This document shows, one piece after another, positions 22,371 to 29,850 of a stretch of DNA of 51,576 bases. The stretch comes from Candidatus Margulisiibacteriota bacterium (GTDB lineage: Bacteria; Margulisbacteria; Termititenacia; Termititenacales; Termititenacaceae): the NCBI GenBank assembly GCA_031274525.1, contig JAISQA010000022.1, positions 1 through 51,576 of the forward strand, in the 5' to 3' direction. The notes below the pieces were generated by a model. It saw nothing but the letters and a program-made list of their open reading frames with translations, was not told the DNA's origin and searched no databases. Each line of letters starts with the position of its first letter. Within the stretch, counting starts at the first letter, position 1. The translations under genes and the position numbers were made by a program.

Positions 22371-24509
22371 ATGGCAGCTAAATTCAAATATCTGGTCATC
22401 GTGGAATCACCCGCCAAATCCAAAACGCTGGAGAAATATCTGGGCAAGGATTACAAAGTTCTGGCCTCGATGGGGCATTTGCGGGATCTGCCCAAAAGCC
22501 GCATTGCCATTGATGTGGAGAATAATTTTGAGCCGTCCTACTGCATTATCAAAGGCAAAAATAAGATCGTCAAAGAACTCAAGACTTATGCGGCCAAAGC
22601 CGAAAAAGTGTTTCTGGCTCCTGACCCGGATAGAGAAGGCGAGGCTATCGCCTGGCATCTGGTGCAGGCGCTGGATCTGCCGGCGGATAAATTTGAGCGC
22701 ATCGAATTTAACGAAATTACCAAAAACGCCGTGCTGGGTTCTTTTGACCGCGCGCGCGGCATTGACCTCAACCGGGTAAATGCCCAGCAGGCGCGCCGCT
22801 GTCTGGACCGGCTGGTCGGCTACAAGATCTCGCCGCTGCTCTGGAAACGCGTGCGCCGCGGCTTATCCGCCGGCCGTGTGCAGTCCGCCGCGATGCATCT
22901 GATCTGCGAGCGGGAAACGGTTATTCAGCAGTTTAAGCCGCAGGAATACTGGAATATTGACGCGCAGTACTTAAAAGGCACGCGCTTCACAGCCAGAGTT
23001 TTTAATAAGGTAGATAAAGTAGCGGATTTTATTGTGCCCGATGCGGCGACCGCGGAGCTTATCCAGAGCGCGGTCAGGGAAAATCCCTCGACTGTGGTCA
23101 ATGTCAACCGCCGGGAACGCCGCCGCAACCCTTACGCGCCGTTTATTACCAGCACGCTGCAGCAGGACGCGGCCAAAAAACTGGGATTTAACACCCGCCG
23201 GACGATGATGATCGCCCAGCAGCTATACGAAGGCGTGGAGCTGGGTGCGGAAGGGCAGGTCGGTTTGATCACCTATATGCGCACGGATTCGACGCGCATA
23301 GCCGAGCAGGCGCTGACAGAATCGCGCGGCTATATCCGGGACAATTTTGGCGCGGGATTTTTGCCGGAAGCCCCCAATGTTTACAAACAGAGCAAGTCTG
23401 CGCAGGACGCCCACGAATCGATCCGCCCGACTTCTGCGCTGCGTGAGCCGCAGATCGTGGAGCAGTATCTGACCGCCGACCAGCAAAAGCTCTACACGCT
23501 GATCTGGCGGCGTTTTGTGGCTTGCCAGATGCTGCCGGCAGTCTATGACCAGACCACGATCGAGATACAGGCCGGTGATTATTTGCTGAAAGCCACCGGC
23601 TCTATCATTAAGGAAACCGGCTTCTTGAAAGTCTATGAAGAAGCGACGGAAGAAGATGCCGCGAATAAAGACGCCGAAAATGTGCGGCTGCCGGAGCTTC
23701 AGTCCGGTGACGTGCTGGAATTGCTGGCTGTGGCCGGTCAGCAGTGTTTTACCCAGCCGCCGGCCAGATATTCAGAGGCCTCGCTGGTCAAAGCGCTGGA
23801 GGAGCTGGGCATCGGCCGGCCTTCGACTTACGCGCCGATTATCTCCACGCTGCAATTCCGTAATTATGTGCAGAAGCAGGGCCGGGCGCTGGTGCCGACC
23901 GAGCTGGGCGTTATCGTGGACAGGCAGATCCAGAAGCATTTTCCCAAAATAGTGGATTCGGGCTTTACCGCCGGTATGGAGCTGAATCTGGACGAAGTGG
24001 AAGAAGGCAAACAGAACTGGCGCGAAATGCTGGGCGTATTTTATACGCCGTTTGCCAGAGAGCTGGTCGACGCGGAAGAAAAAATGGAGGATATGCGCGT
24101 CAAAGACCGCCCGACTGACGAAGTGTGCGACAAATGCGGCAAGCCAATGGTCATCAAATCCGGACGGTTCGGTGATTTTATGGCCTGCAGCGGTTTTCCG
24201 GAATGTAAAAATACTAAAAGTATCTTGAAGACTCTGGAGGATATTGTCTGCCCCCTGTGCGGCGCGCCAGTCGCTGAACGCCGCTCCAAAAAAGGCCGCA
24301 TATTTTACGGCTGCTCGGCTTACCCGGAATGTAGCTTTGCTGCCTGGGACAAGCCGCTCAAGGAATTTTGCCCAACCTGCGGCGCGTTTATGGTGGAGCG
24401 CAAAGACAAGGCTTCCGGTGAAAAAATAAAACTGTGTATAATGTGCGATATCAAAAACAAAGAGACCGAAAAGAGCGGAGAGAACAATGCTGAAAATAGT
24501 GACCAATAA
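22371..24509 (+). CDS. topA: DNA topoisomerase I
   Basis: 712 residues. TOPRIM domain from the start (YLVIVESPAKSKTLEKYLG, acidic LAPDPDREGEAIAWHL), the catalytic Tyr in LITYMRTDSTRIAE (about residue 302), and the LVKALEELGIGRPSTYA motif. Three C-terminal four-Cys zinc modules follow (CDKCGKPM ~586, CPLCGAPV ~627, CPTCGAFM ~667). It relaxes negative supercoils. Consensus promoter upstream. Its last 23 nt overlap a small ORF in another frame that in turn overlaps panC. Confidence 0.96.
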   Translation: MAAKFKYLVIVESPAKSKTLEKYLGKDYKVLASMGHLRDLPKSRIAIDVENNFEPSYCIIKGKNKIVKELKTYAAKAEKVFLAPDPDREGEAIAWHLVQALDLPADKFERIEFNEITKNAVLGSFDRARGIDLNRVNAQQARRCLDRLVGYKISPLLWKRVRRGLSAGRVQSAAMHLICERETVIQQFKPQEYWNIDAQYLKGTRFTARVFNKVDKVADFIVPDAATAELIQSAVRENPSTVVNVNRRERRRNPYAPFITSTLQQDAAKKLGFNTRRTMMIAQQLYEGVELGAEGQVGLITYMRTDSTRIAEQALTESRGYIRDNFGAGFLPEAPNVYKQSKSAQDAHESIRPTSALREPQIVEQYLTADQQKLYTLIWRRFVACQMLPAVYDQTTIEIQAGDYLLKATGSIIKETGFLKVYEEATEEDAANKDAENVRLPELQSGDVLELLAVAGQQCFTQPPARYSEASLVKALEELGIGRPSTYAPIISTLQFRNYVQKQGRALVPTELGVIVDRQIQKHFPKIVDSGFTAGMELNLDEVEEGKQNWREMLGVFYTPFARELVDAEEKMEDMRVKDRPTDEVCDKCGKPMVIKSGRFGDFMACSGFPECKNTKSILKTLEDIVCPLCGAPVAERRSKKGRIFYGCSAYPECSFAAWDKPLKEFCPTCGAFMVERKDKASGEKIKLCIMCDIKNKETEKSGENNAENSDQ

Positions 24510-24582
24510 CACGCAGATTAAAGTTCTGGCGGTGCTGATCGCCGTGGTGCTCTGGGCGCTGGTGCGTTTCCCGCTCAGATGA
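24487..24582 (+). CDS. 31-residue single-pass membrane protein (YbbR-N-terminus-like)
   Basis: A very short ORF beginning inside the 3' end of topA and ending in an ATGA overlap with panC. It encodes MLKIVTNNTQIKVLAVLIAV followed by VLWALVRFPLR: a short polar start, one membrane helix with AVxxW near its end, and a basic tail. The pattern resembles the N-terminal anchor of YbbR/CdaR proteins, without their periplasmic repeats. A GCGGAGAG sequence lies ~8 bases before its ATG. The overlaps at both ends argue for a translated coupling peptide or small protein. It may instead be a YbbR relic. Confidence 0.5.
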   Translation: MLKIVTNNTQIKVLAVLIAVVLWALVRFPLR

Positions 24583-25427
24583 TGCTTTGCCTGCAGACCG
24601 CCGCGGAGCTCGCACAAAAGATCGAGGAGTACAAACAGGCGGGACTGACTATCGGTTTTGTTCCCACTATGGGCTATCTGCATGACGGACATCTGGCGCT
24701 GGTCAGCCAGTCCAGACAAAACTGCGACGTCACCGTAGTTTCTATCTTTATTAACCCCGCACAGTTCGGGCCGAACGAGGATTTCGCGCAATATCCGCGG
24801 GATTTGGCGCGGGATAAAGTACTGCTGGAGCGCGCCGGTGCGGATATACTTTTTGCGCCGGACACTGCGGAAATATATCCGCCGGATAATTCTGTGCGTC
24901 AGCTCCGGGCCGACGCGCGTTTGTCCGCGGTGGCCTGCGGTCTGACGCGTCCGGGGCATTTTGACGGCGTGGTGACTGTGGTGGCCAGATTGTTCGATCT
25001 GGCGCGGCCGGACAAAGCGTTTTTCGGTCGGAAAGATTATCAGCAGCTGAGAATTATTCAAAAAATGGCTGAGCAGGAAAAATATCCCGTGCAGATAAGC
25101 GGCTGTCCTGTGGTGCGCGAGCCGGACGGACTGGCTTTGTCTTCCCGCAATAAATATCTCTCCGCCGGGCAGAGAAAAAATGCTCTGGCCCTGAGCCGCA
25201 GTTTGACGGAAGCGGCGCGGCTTTTGCGCGGCGGACAGGCCATAGCCGCGGCGCGGCTATGTATGCAAAATATTTTAGAGAATACGCCGGAAGTCAAAAT
25301 TGACTACCTTGAATTTTTACGCCGCCCGGATCTGTCCCGGCTGACGGATTATGAGCCGGGAAACACGGTTATTCTGGGCGCCGTGTATGTCGGCGCGACA
25401 AGATTGATTGATAATATAGAGGTTTGA
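24579..25427 (+). CDS. panC: Pantothenate synthetase
   Basis: 282 residues. GFVPTMGYLHDGHLALV carries the HIGH-type motif; VVSIFINPAQFGPNEDF, CGLTRPGHFDGVVTVV, KAFFGRKDYQQL and ALSSRNKYLS complete the family signature. It condenses pantoate and beta-alanine with ATP, on the path to CoA, and so supplies the cofactor used by AcpS. The first ATG (24579) overlaps the small ORF by 4 nt; ATG 24582 is an alternative. A terminator follows at 25442. Confidence 0.95.
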   Translation: MMLCLQTAAELAQKIEEYKQAGLTIGFVPTMGYLHDGHLALVSQSRQNCDVTVVSIFINPAQFGPNEDFAQYPRDLARDKVLLERAGADILFAPDTAEIYPPDNSVRQLRADARLSAVACGLTRPGHFDGVVTVVARLFDLARPDKAFFGRKDYQQLRIIQKMAEQEKYPVQISGCPVVREPDGLALSSRNKYLSAGQRKNALALSRSLTEAARLLRGGQAIAAARLCMQNILENTPEVKIDYLEFLRRPDLSRLTDYEPGNTVILGAVYVGATRLIDNIEV

Positions 25428-25441
25428 TGCTACTATACGTT

Positions 25442-25465
25442 CCCGCTTAAAGCGGGTATATTTTT
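25442..25465 (+). terminator. Intrinsic terminator after panC
   Basis: CCCGC-TTAAA-GCGGG hairpin (25442-25456) followed by TATATTTTT. It sits between the panC stop and tRNA-Glu. Confidence 0.7.
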
Positions 25466-25469
25466 GTCT

Positions 25470-25544
25470 GGCCCTATCGTCTAATGGTCAGGACATCGGC
25501 TTTTCAAGCCGGTAATAAGGGTTCGATTCCCTTTAGGGCTGCCA
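25470..25544 (+). tRNA. tRNA-Glu (TTC)
   Basis: 75-nt cloverleaf including encoded CCA: acceptor GGCCCTA/TAGGGCT, anticodon loop TTTTCAA giving TTC, T-arm AAGGG-TTCGATT-CCCTT, discriminator G. The bare U-rich terminator of panC ends just before it. Confidence 0.95.
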
Positions 25545-25745
25545 AGCGCGTTTTACCTTGCGCGCGCAGGCGTGTCGGCCGCGACAGGCGGACGGCCTGC
25601 CAGCCGAACTTAACAAGCACGAAGTGTGCCGTTAAGCGAGGCCTACAAGCTCGCGGAAGCGAGCGACGTATTAGTGTTTACCTTGCGCGCCGGGACTTAC
25701 TCCGCGGCATGAGTCCGCTGTCGGTCGCAAGCGCGTGATCATTAC
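25545..25745. repeat. Repeat-rich spacer between two tRNA genes
   Basis: 200 bp without a credible gene. It holds a GTTTACCTTGCGCGC-like direct repeat (near 25550 and 25676), a GCTCGC-GGAA-GCGAGC hairpin, a CTTAAC...GTTAAG hairpin, and CCGCTGTCGGTCG (25715-25727), which recurs at 32824-32836 and, inverted, at 50185-50197. It appears to be part of an interspersed intergenic repeat family. Confidence 0.5.
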
Positions 25746-25820
25746 GGGCGTTTAGCTCAGCGGGAGAGCGCCTGCCTTACAAGCAGGATGTCAATGGTTC
25801 AATCCCATTAACGCCCACCA
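25746..25820 (+). tRNA. tRNA-Val (TAC)
   Basis: 75-nt cloverleaf with encoded CCA: acceptor GGGCGTT/AACGCCC, anticodon loop CTTACAA giving TAC, T-arm AATGG-TTCAATC-CCATT, discriminator A. Confidence 0.95.
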
Positions 25821-25862
25821 GTAAGAAATATCGCGGCACAATCGCGACCGAGACGCAGGAAC

Positions 25863-25894
25863 AATCCCGTCAACGCCTACCAGTAAAAAATATC
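25863..25894 (+). repeat. Degenerate copy of the tRNA-Val 3' end
   Basis: These 32 bases match 25801-25832 (the last 20 nt of tRNA-Val plus 12 nt downstream) at 28 positions, including ACCAGTAA. The copies are 62 bp apart, as in a remnant of a duplicated tRNA or an att-like repeat. From here to 25992 I see no gene. Confidence 0.6.
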
Positions 25895-25992
25895 AGTGTT
25901 TTTTGTTGATATGATTTTGATAAGTTTGCTTTAAGCAAAAAACCGGATTAAATCGCGGCGGTTAAGAGTTGAAGGATTGTTTTAAGGCGCAG

Positions 25993-26382
25993 TTATTTTG
26001 GCAGTTCCTGCAGAAGTAAAGAATAAGTTGCCGGTACCAGCACATAGCCGTTCAGCACAGTCTCATCCAGCGACACGCGGCCTTCGACGATAACGGCGCT
26101 GCCGACCGCCTTGCGGGGCAGGCGGATATTGGGCGAGGCGGCGCTGAAATCCAGCAAAACAGTCCCGCTGTCATCCTCAAGGAAAGCCCAGTTGTTCAAA
26201 GCTGTGTCCTGATGCGTCACCGCACCTTTGAGCTGCACCAGAGTTTTGCGGCGTTCATATTGCCGGGGATTTTTGTCCAGCTCACTGATGAGCAGGGATT
26301 TTTCCAGAGTGAGCGACGGCAGATCCGGAGTCAGACCGGTGCCCAGACAGAATATTAACAATAACGCGGCGGCTTTTTTCAT
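25993..26382 (-). CDS. Secreted OB-fold-like small protein
   Basis: 129 residues. Signal peptide at residues 2-18 (KKAAALLLIFCLGTGLT). The mature domain has the order of an OB fold: YERRKTLVQLKGAVTHQD, WAFLEDDSGTVLLDFSAA, GSAVIVEGRVSLDE, YVLVPATYSLLLQ, similar in style to periplasmic nucleic-acid-binding-like domains of unknown role. It is a single gene on the minus strand downstream of tRNA genes. No enzyme motif seen. Confidence 0.65.
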   Translation of the reverse strand: MKKAAALLLIFCLGTGLTPDLPSLTLEKSLLISELDKNPRQYERRKTLVQLKGAVTHQDTALNNWAFLEDDSGTVLLDFSAASPNIRLPRKAVGSAVIVEGRVSLDETVLNGYVLVPATYSLLLQELPK

Positions 26383-26599
26383 GGGAGAAAATTATACACA
26401 AAAATTCGCCCTGAAGCACGAACATATAGAGATGCAGTGAGGTTAGGTCTGCTCTACTTTTTTCCGCAGGGTTTGAGAAATTGCGGTGATAATATACCAA
26501 CAGAAAAAATCAATGCGTTATTCCGGGTAATTTTTACGATATGTAAACATAAACTATCAGGAAGTGGGGAGTAATTAGCGTTTGTTTTAGGGGAGTTTT

Positions 26600-27778
26600 A
26601 TGAGAATGTTGTTATGTCAGGTGAATACATTAACAAATCCAAATTATTATATTGACAAACAGCCGCTGGATCGTGTGGCTCCTGTTGCCGGTAATGCTGA
26701 TAATGTTAAAAACGGGATAGATGGCATTGTTCCCCGGACTTCTGGCGAGCAAGTGCAGGGACAAAAGATTGGGAAAGATGAATTTAGTATCGCATATGTA
26801 AATCTAGACGCTTTGGTTGGAAATCGGGACGGTGAGAAAGTCAGTGCCTCCTGGAGTACAAATTCGGACTCTTCTATGGTCGCGCAGGCTAAAACGCTTG
26901 TCGGTGAAAATATCTGGCAAGAAGCGGTCGAGGGTATTTTAGCTAAAAATACTCTCAATAATTATCTTACCAAAGAACAAGCAGAGATCAAGTTAATAGG
27001 ACAATTGTGGGATTTCTCTTTCAGAGTAAATGCGGATAGAAATGATTATGTTCGGTATCATAATGATGACCAAAGAATCACAGGCTTGGCAGATAGTAAG
27101 GAGCAGGGCACTACAGGCACAGTTGATCGGCAATGGGATCTGAGAACTGACGGTGCAATCAAGCCGCAATTCTGTGTGCCGCTTAAAAATGGCAGGATTG
27201 AAATCCCGCCTGATGATCAGGGAATAATCACTCCTGAAGACAAAAATGGCAGGATTAAAATACCGCCTGATGATCCGGTAATAACCGCTCCTGAAGGCAA
27301 ATCGGTTCCTCATGTATTGCCGGGACAAGGATATAGATATAATACGAGCGTATCCGGTCATAATTTAAGAAAAAATGGCGATAGTGTATCCTTTCGCCTG
27401 TCTAAAACTGGCTTTCCTGAAAACCCGCTCATTATTCTCACATTTTCTTTAGATCGTTCTAGTGATCCGCCAGAATTAACGGCTAATATTAAAATCGGTA
27501 GTAAATCTTATGACTATCGTGACGAGGAGGATATTGAAAGTATTATAAGAAAAATAGGCAGGCCGGGAGCTGAACCCACTACGGCCTATTTTGCAAGTGA
27601 AATGCGCAGGTACGATCCAGAATATAATAGTTATCCACCGTCGAATTATAATTCTAATCAGATTTGGCCTAATGGCAGAGAAAAACCGGGCACATCATTG
27701 AGAGACAAATATGGAGCGGAGGGAGTGCCAATAATGAAAGCCTTGCTTAATTTTATGAGGCAGCAGGGGATTAAATAA
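26600..27778 (+). CDS. Hypothetical protein with a short internal repeat
   Basis: 392 residues; GGGGAG lies ~8 bases before ATG 26600 (ATG 26606 is possible). No signal peptide, membrane helix or known motif. Two ~19-residue units in tandem, KNGRIEIPPDDQGIITPED and a variant with KIPPDDPVITAPEG, lie near residues 196-234 and are also repeats at DNA level. The C-terminal part contains beta-rich VSFRLSKTGFPENPLIILTF. AT-rich codon use sets it apart from topA and panC. The next gene is convergent. Function unknown. Confidence 0.6.
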   Translation: MRMLLCQVNTLTNPNYYIDKQPLDRVAPVAGNADNVKNGIDGIVPRTSGEQVQGQKIGKDEFSIAYVNLDALVGNRDGEKVSASWSTNSDSSMVAQAKTLVGENIWQEAVEGILAKNTLNNYLTKEQAEIKLIGQLWDFSFRVNADRNDYVRYHNDDQRITGLADSKEQGTTGTVDRQWDLRTDGAIKPQFCVPLKNGRIEIPPDDQGIITPEDKNGRIKIPPDDPVITAPEGKSVPHVLPGQGYRYNTSVSGHNLRKNGDSVSFRLSKTGFPENPLIILTFSLDRSSDPPELTANIKIGSKSYDYRDEEDIESIIRKIGRPGAEPTTAYFASEMRRYDPEYNSYPPSNYNSNQIWPNGREKPGTSLRDKYGAEGVPIMKALLNFMRQQGIK

Positions 27779-27801
27779 CCTGATATATTTATACTCTCTA
27801 A

Positions 27802-28935
27802 TTAAAAGCTGTAATATTCCAGAAATTGTTTCGCTTGAGGATCCTTAGGAAAATAAGTTTGCAGTATTGTAGCTACTCTCTCAAAGCCAGTGTTGTTTTT
27901 GGCGCTGCTGTAACTTTTTATTAGAAATAATAGTATTGATTTTAAATTGGCTCTGACGGAGGCGGCTTCCAAATTTCTGGTCTGCATGATTTTCTCAATA
28001 TCGATATTGTCTAACATAAATTCGCCCAGAGTTATTATGGCTGCATAGTCAGGATTGTCTTGAGCAGAAATTTGTTTTATCAGCAGCCCGATATTGCTTA
28101 ATTTGTACTTATTATAAATCACCGCTTGCTCCAGGTGATAAAGACTGTTTTCTTTCCGGCCCAGCGTTGCTTCATATTCGCTGAGAGAGTGAAGCGGATT
28201 TAATAGATTCCAGCGGTTGTTTACCCCTGGATATTTTGCGCTGGTATTAAAGTAATCTACAGGTTTATTTGTGTCGGTTAGTTTAACAATATCGTGTAAT
28301 AAAGTGCTGGTCAGCGCTGCTCGCAGCACAATAGAATTTTTATTTAGCTGCGAAAAAAACCAAAAACCAAATTGAGCAGTTTCATAACAATAACTGGTTT
28401 TTTGTGCAATAAGCTCCGGTAAGGTATTGTAGCCTGTATCATGCGGCTCGCTGTTGGTCAGCCCTCTTATGCCCAGTCCGCCCATAGTTCGGCGGAACAT
28501 CCTGACCGCCTCGTCATCGCTCACTTCCTGCTCATTCCAGCCCTCGCCCAGCACGCTGTTGACGGCGTTCATCACCGTGCCCTGTTCGTCATCCTGCCAG
28601 ACCAGCGGTATATTGTTGGCGTAGACATAGGAACTTATCTCGTTCTCGATAGCTTCCGTTACTTCCGGTTCTTTGAAACGGATATTGATGTAGTAATGAT
28701 TGACTATTTCCGGCTCTTCCAGCACATTGTTAGCCGCGCCGAATGTTACGCCGTTGGCGGCAAAGCCGATGTCGGCATCGCCGTATTTCTCCTTAAATTC
28801 CTCATAACCCTCGCCGGCATCAGGGTCGATAGTGCCGTTCTGGTTTTTGTCGTCCATACCCAGTTTGCTGGCAATGATTGTGCCCAGCGGTGATAATGAA
28901 TATAATTGCTGGCTGATCGATACTGTCGGCGGCAT
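27802..28935 (-). CDS. Hypothetical protein with EF-hand-like loop and Cys/His centre
   Basis: 377 residues from ATG 28935, which has AGGAG upstream; a longer frame to 29058 would overlap the HEPN gene. Residues 29-40 DKNQNGTIDPDA resemble an EF-hand calcium loop (ligands at 1, 3, 5 and 9, Gly 6, Ile 8). The middle segment KTSYCYETAQFGFWFFSQL followed ~18 residues later by LLHDIVKL has the Cys...His spacing seen in transglutaminase-like proteases, but I cannot confirm this. The C-terminus is helical. No signal peptide. AT-rich, on the same strand as and downstream of HEPN/MNT. Confidence 0.6.
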   Translation of the reverse strand: MPPTVSISQQLYSLSPLGTIIASKLGMDDKNQNGTIDPDAGEGYEEFKEKYGDADIGFAANGVTFGAANNVLEEPEIVNHYYINIRFKEPEVTEAIENEISSYVYANNIPLVWQDDEQGTVMNAVNSVLGEGWNEQEVSDDEAVRMFRRTMGGLGIRGLTNSEPHDTGYNTLPELIAQKTSYCYETAQFGFWFFSQLNKNSIVLRAALTSTLLHDIVKLTDTNKPVDYFNTSAKYPGVNNRWNLLNPLHSLSEYEATLGRKENSLYHLEQAVIYNKYKLSNIGLLIKQISAQDNPDYAAIITLGEFMLDNIDIEKIMQTRNLEAASVRANLKSILLFLIKSYSSAKNNTGFERVATILQTYFPKDPQAKQFLEYYSF

Positions 28936-29009
28936 AGCTGCTCCTTTCCCTGAATATATCTCCTGCTTAAAGATATCGTAATTATTATATAGTAATTGCA
29001 GGGAAGTTT

Positions 29010-29408
29010 TTATAAAGTTAGCTGCTGTGATCCGGTTTTTATTTTTTTCTCCACCCACTGCAAACAGTTTTCGGCGATACGCACAGCCGCTAGGTATTCT
29101 TTTTTATTCAGCGGCAGATAATCGCCGGGGTATCTGGTCTGCGCGGCATAGGGAGTTAAATTTATACTTTCTCGTATTTTCTTGGGAATATCGATATGCC
29201 GTTCTATTATTTTTAATAAATTATCCAGATTATGTGTTTTTTCTGGTTCGATCCCGTAAAATATTAACAATGCTTTCAAGGCTTTTTCTGCGGATTGTTG
29301 TGCTTGAAAGCAAAGATCTTCATAACAGATAGATTTACTAATAGCTGTTTGGGCTAAAGCGAGGCTGCTCTTAGCTCGTTGCAGCCATACTTGATAACTA
29401 TTCTTCAT
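29010..29408 (-). CDS. HEPN-domain protein of a HEPN/MNT pair
   Basis: 132 residues from ATG 29408, overlapping the MNT gene's 3' end by 11 nt. Four-helix HEPN pattern: WLQRAKSSLALAQTAI, CFQAQQSAEKALKALLIFYG, EKTHNLDNLLKII and LTPYAAQTRYPGDYLP. The RX4-6H RNase motif of toxic HEPN proteins is not apparent. Such pairs act as toxin-antitoxin systems or related AMPylation switches in other bacteria. Transcribed after the MNT gene. Confidence 0.85.
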   Translation of the reverse strand: MKNSYQVWLQRAKSSLALAQTAISKSICYEDLCFQAQQSAEKALKALLIFYGIEPEKTHNLDNLLKIIERHIDIPKKIRESINLTPYAAQTRYPGDYLPLNKKEYLAAVRIAENCLQWVEKKIKTGSQQLTL

Positions 29409-29724
29409 ATAAAATCTTTCCCTCGCGGTCAATGGTTTTATATATGTAACCTATGTCGCCTTTTAATCGATTATATTTGGCCTGATTAACAGCAATTAAA
29501 TCAATAGGCACAAAAATATCCTTATGGTCATAAAAAGTTTGATGCAGCCGTCTGGTTAATTTTCTTTCATTTCTTAATCTCTTTTTGATAATTAAAAAAT
29601 CATAATCGCTGTCCGGCCGGTGATCGCCTCTGGCGCGCGAGCCGAAAAGAATGATTTTATCCGGCGCCGCAGCGGATACTATAACTTTGACTATTCTTTT
29701 TAATTCAGCTGTTTCCGTTACCAT
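29398..29724 (-). CDS. Minimal nucleotidyltransferase (MNT) of a HEPN/MNT pair
   Basis: 108 residues. Pol-beta-fold signature IILFGSRARGDHRPDSDYDF (GSxxRG with the DxD-like acidic pair in SDYDFLII) and a further acidic position at VPIDLIA, giving a complete catalytic triad. MNT partners can AMPylate the HEPN protein as antitoxins. No Shine-Dalgarno; TAAAAT sits six bases before the ATG on the minus strand. It diverges from ppdK. Confidence 0.88.
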   Translation of the reverse strand: MVTETAELKRIVKVIVSAAAPDKIILFGSRARGDHRPDSDYDFLIIKKRLRNERKLTRRLHQTFYDHKDIFVPIDLIAVNQAKYNRLKGDIGYIYKTIDREGKILYEE

Positions 29725-29784
29725 ACAGGTATTTTATTATGAATTATCCTTAAATAACAGGGAATATTTCAGCCTAACAAATTG

Positions 29785-29813
29785 TTTACTAAAAACCCTT
29801 TTTGCGCTAGTAT
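29785..29813 (+). promoter_or_regulatory. Candidate ppdK promoter
   Basis: TTTACT (29785-29790) and TAGTAT (29808-29813) at 17 bp spacing, 38 bases before the ppdK start and its AAGGAG. Confidence 0.5.
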
Positions 29814-29850
29814 CTAGCGGTTTTAATTCACTATGCGGAAGGAGTTTTCA

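Noticed and set aside
25484-25738. 84-codon ORF across tRNA-Glu and the spacer
   Set aside because: It runs through the tRNA gene and repeat sequence.
28936-29058. Longer N-terminus of the 377-aa protein
   Set aside because: It would overlap the HEPN gene; AGGAG supports ATG 28935.
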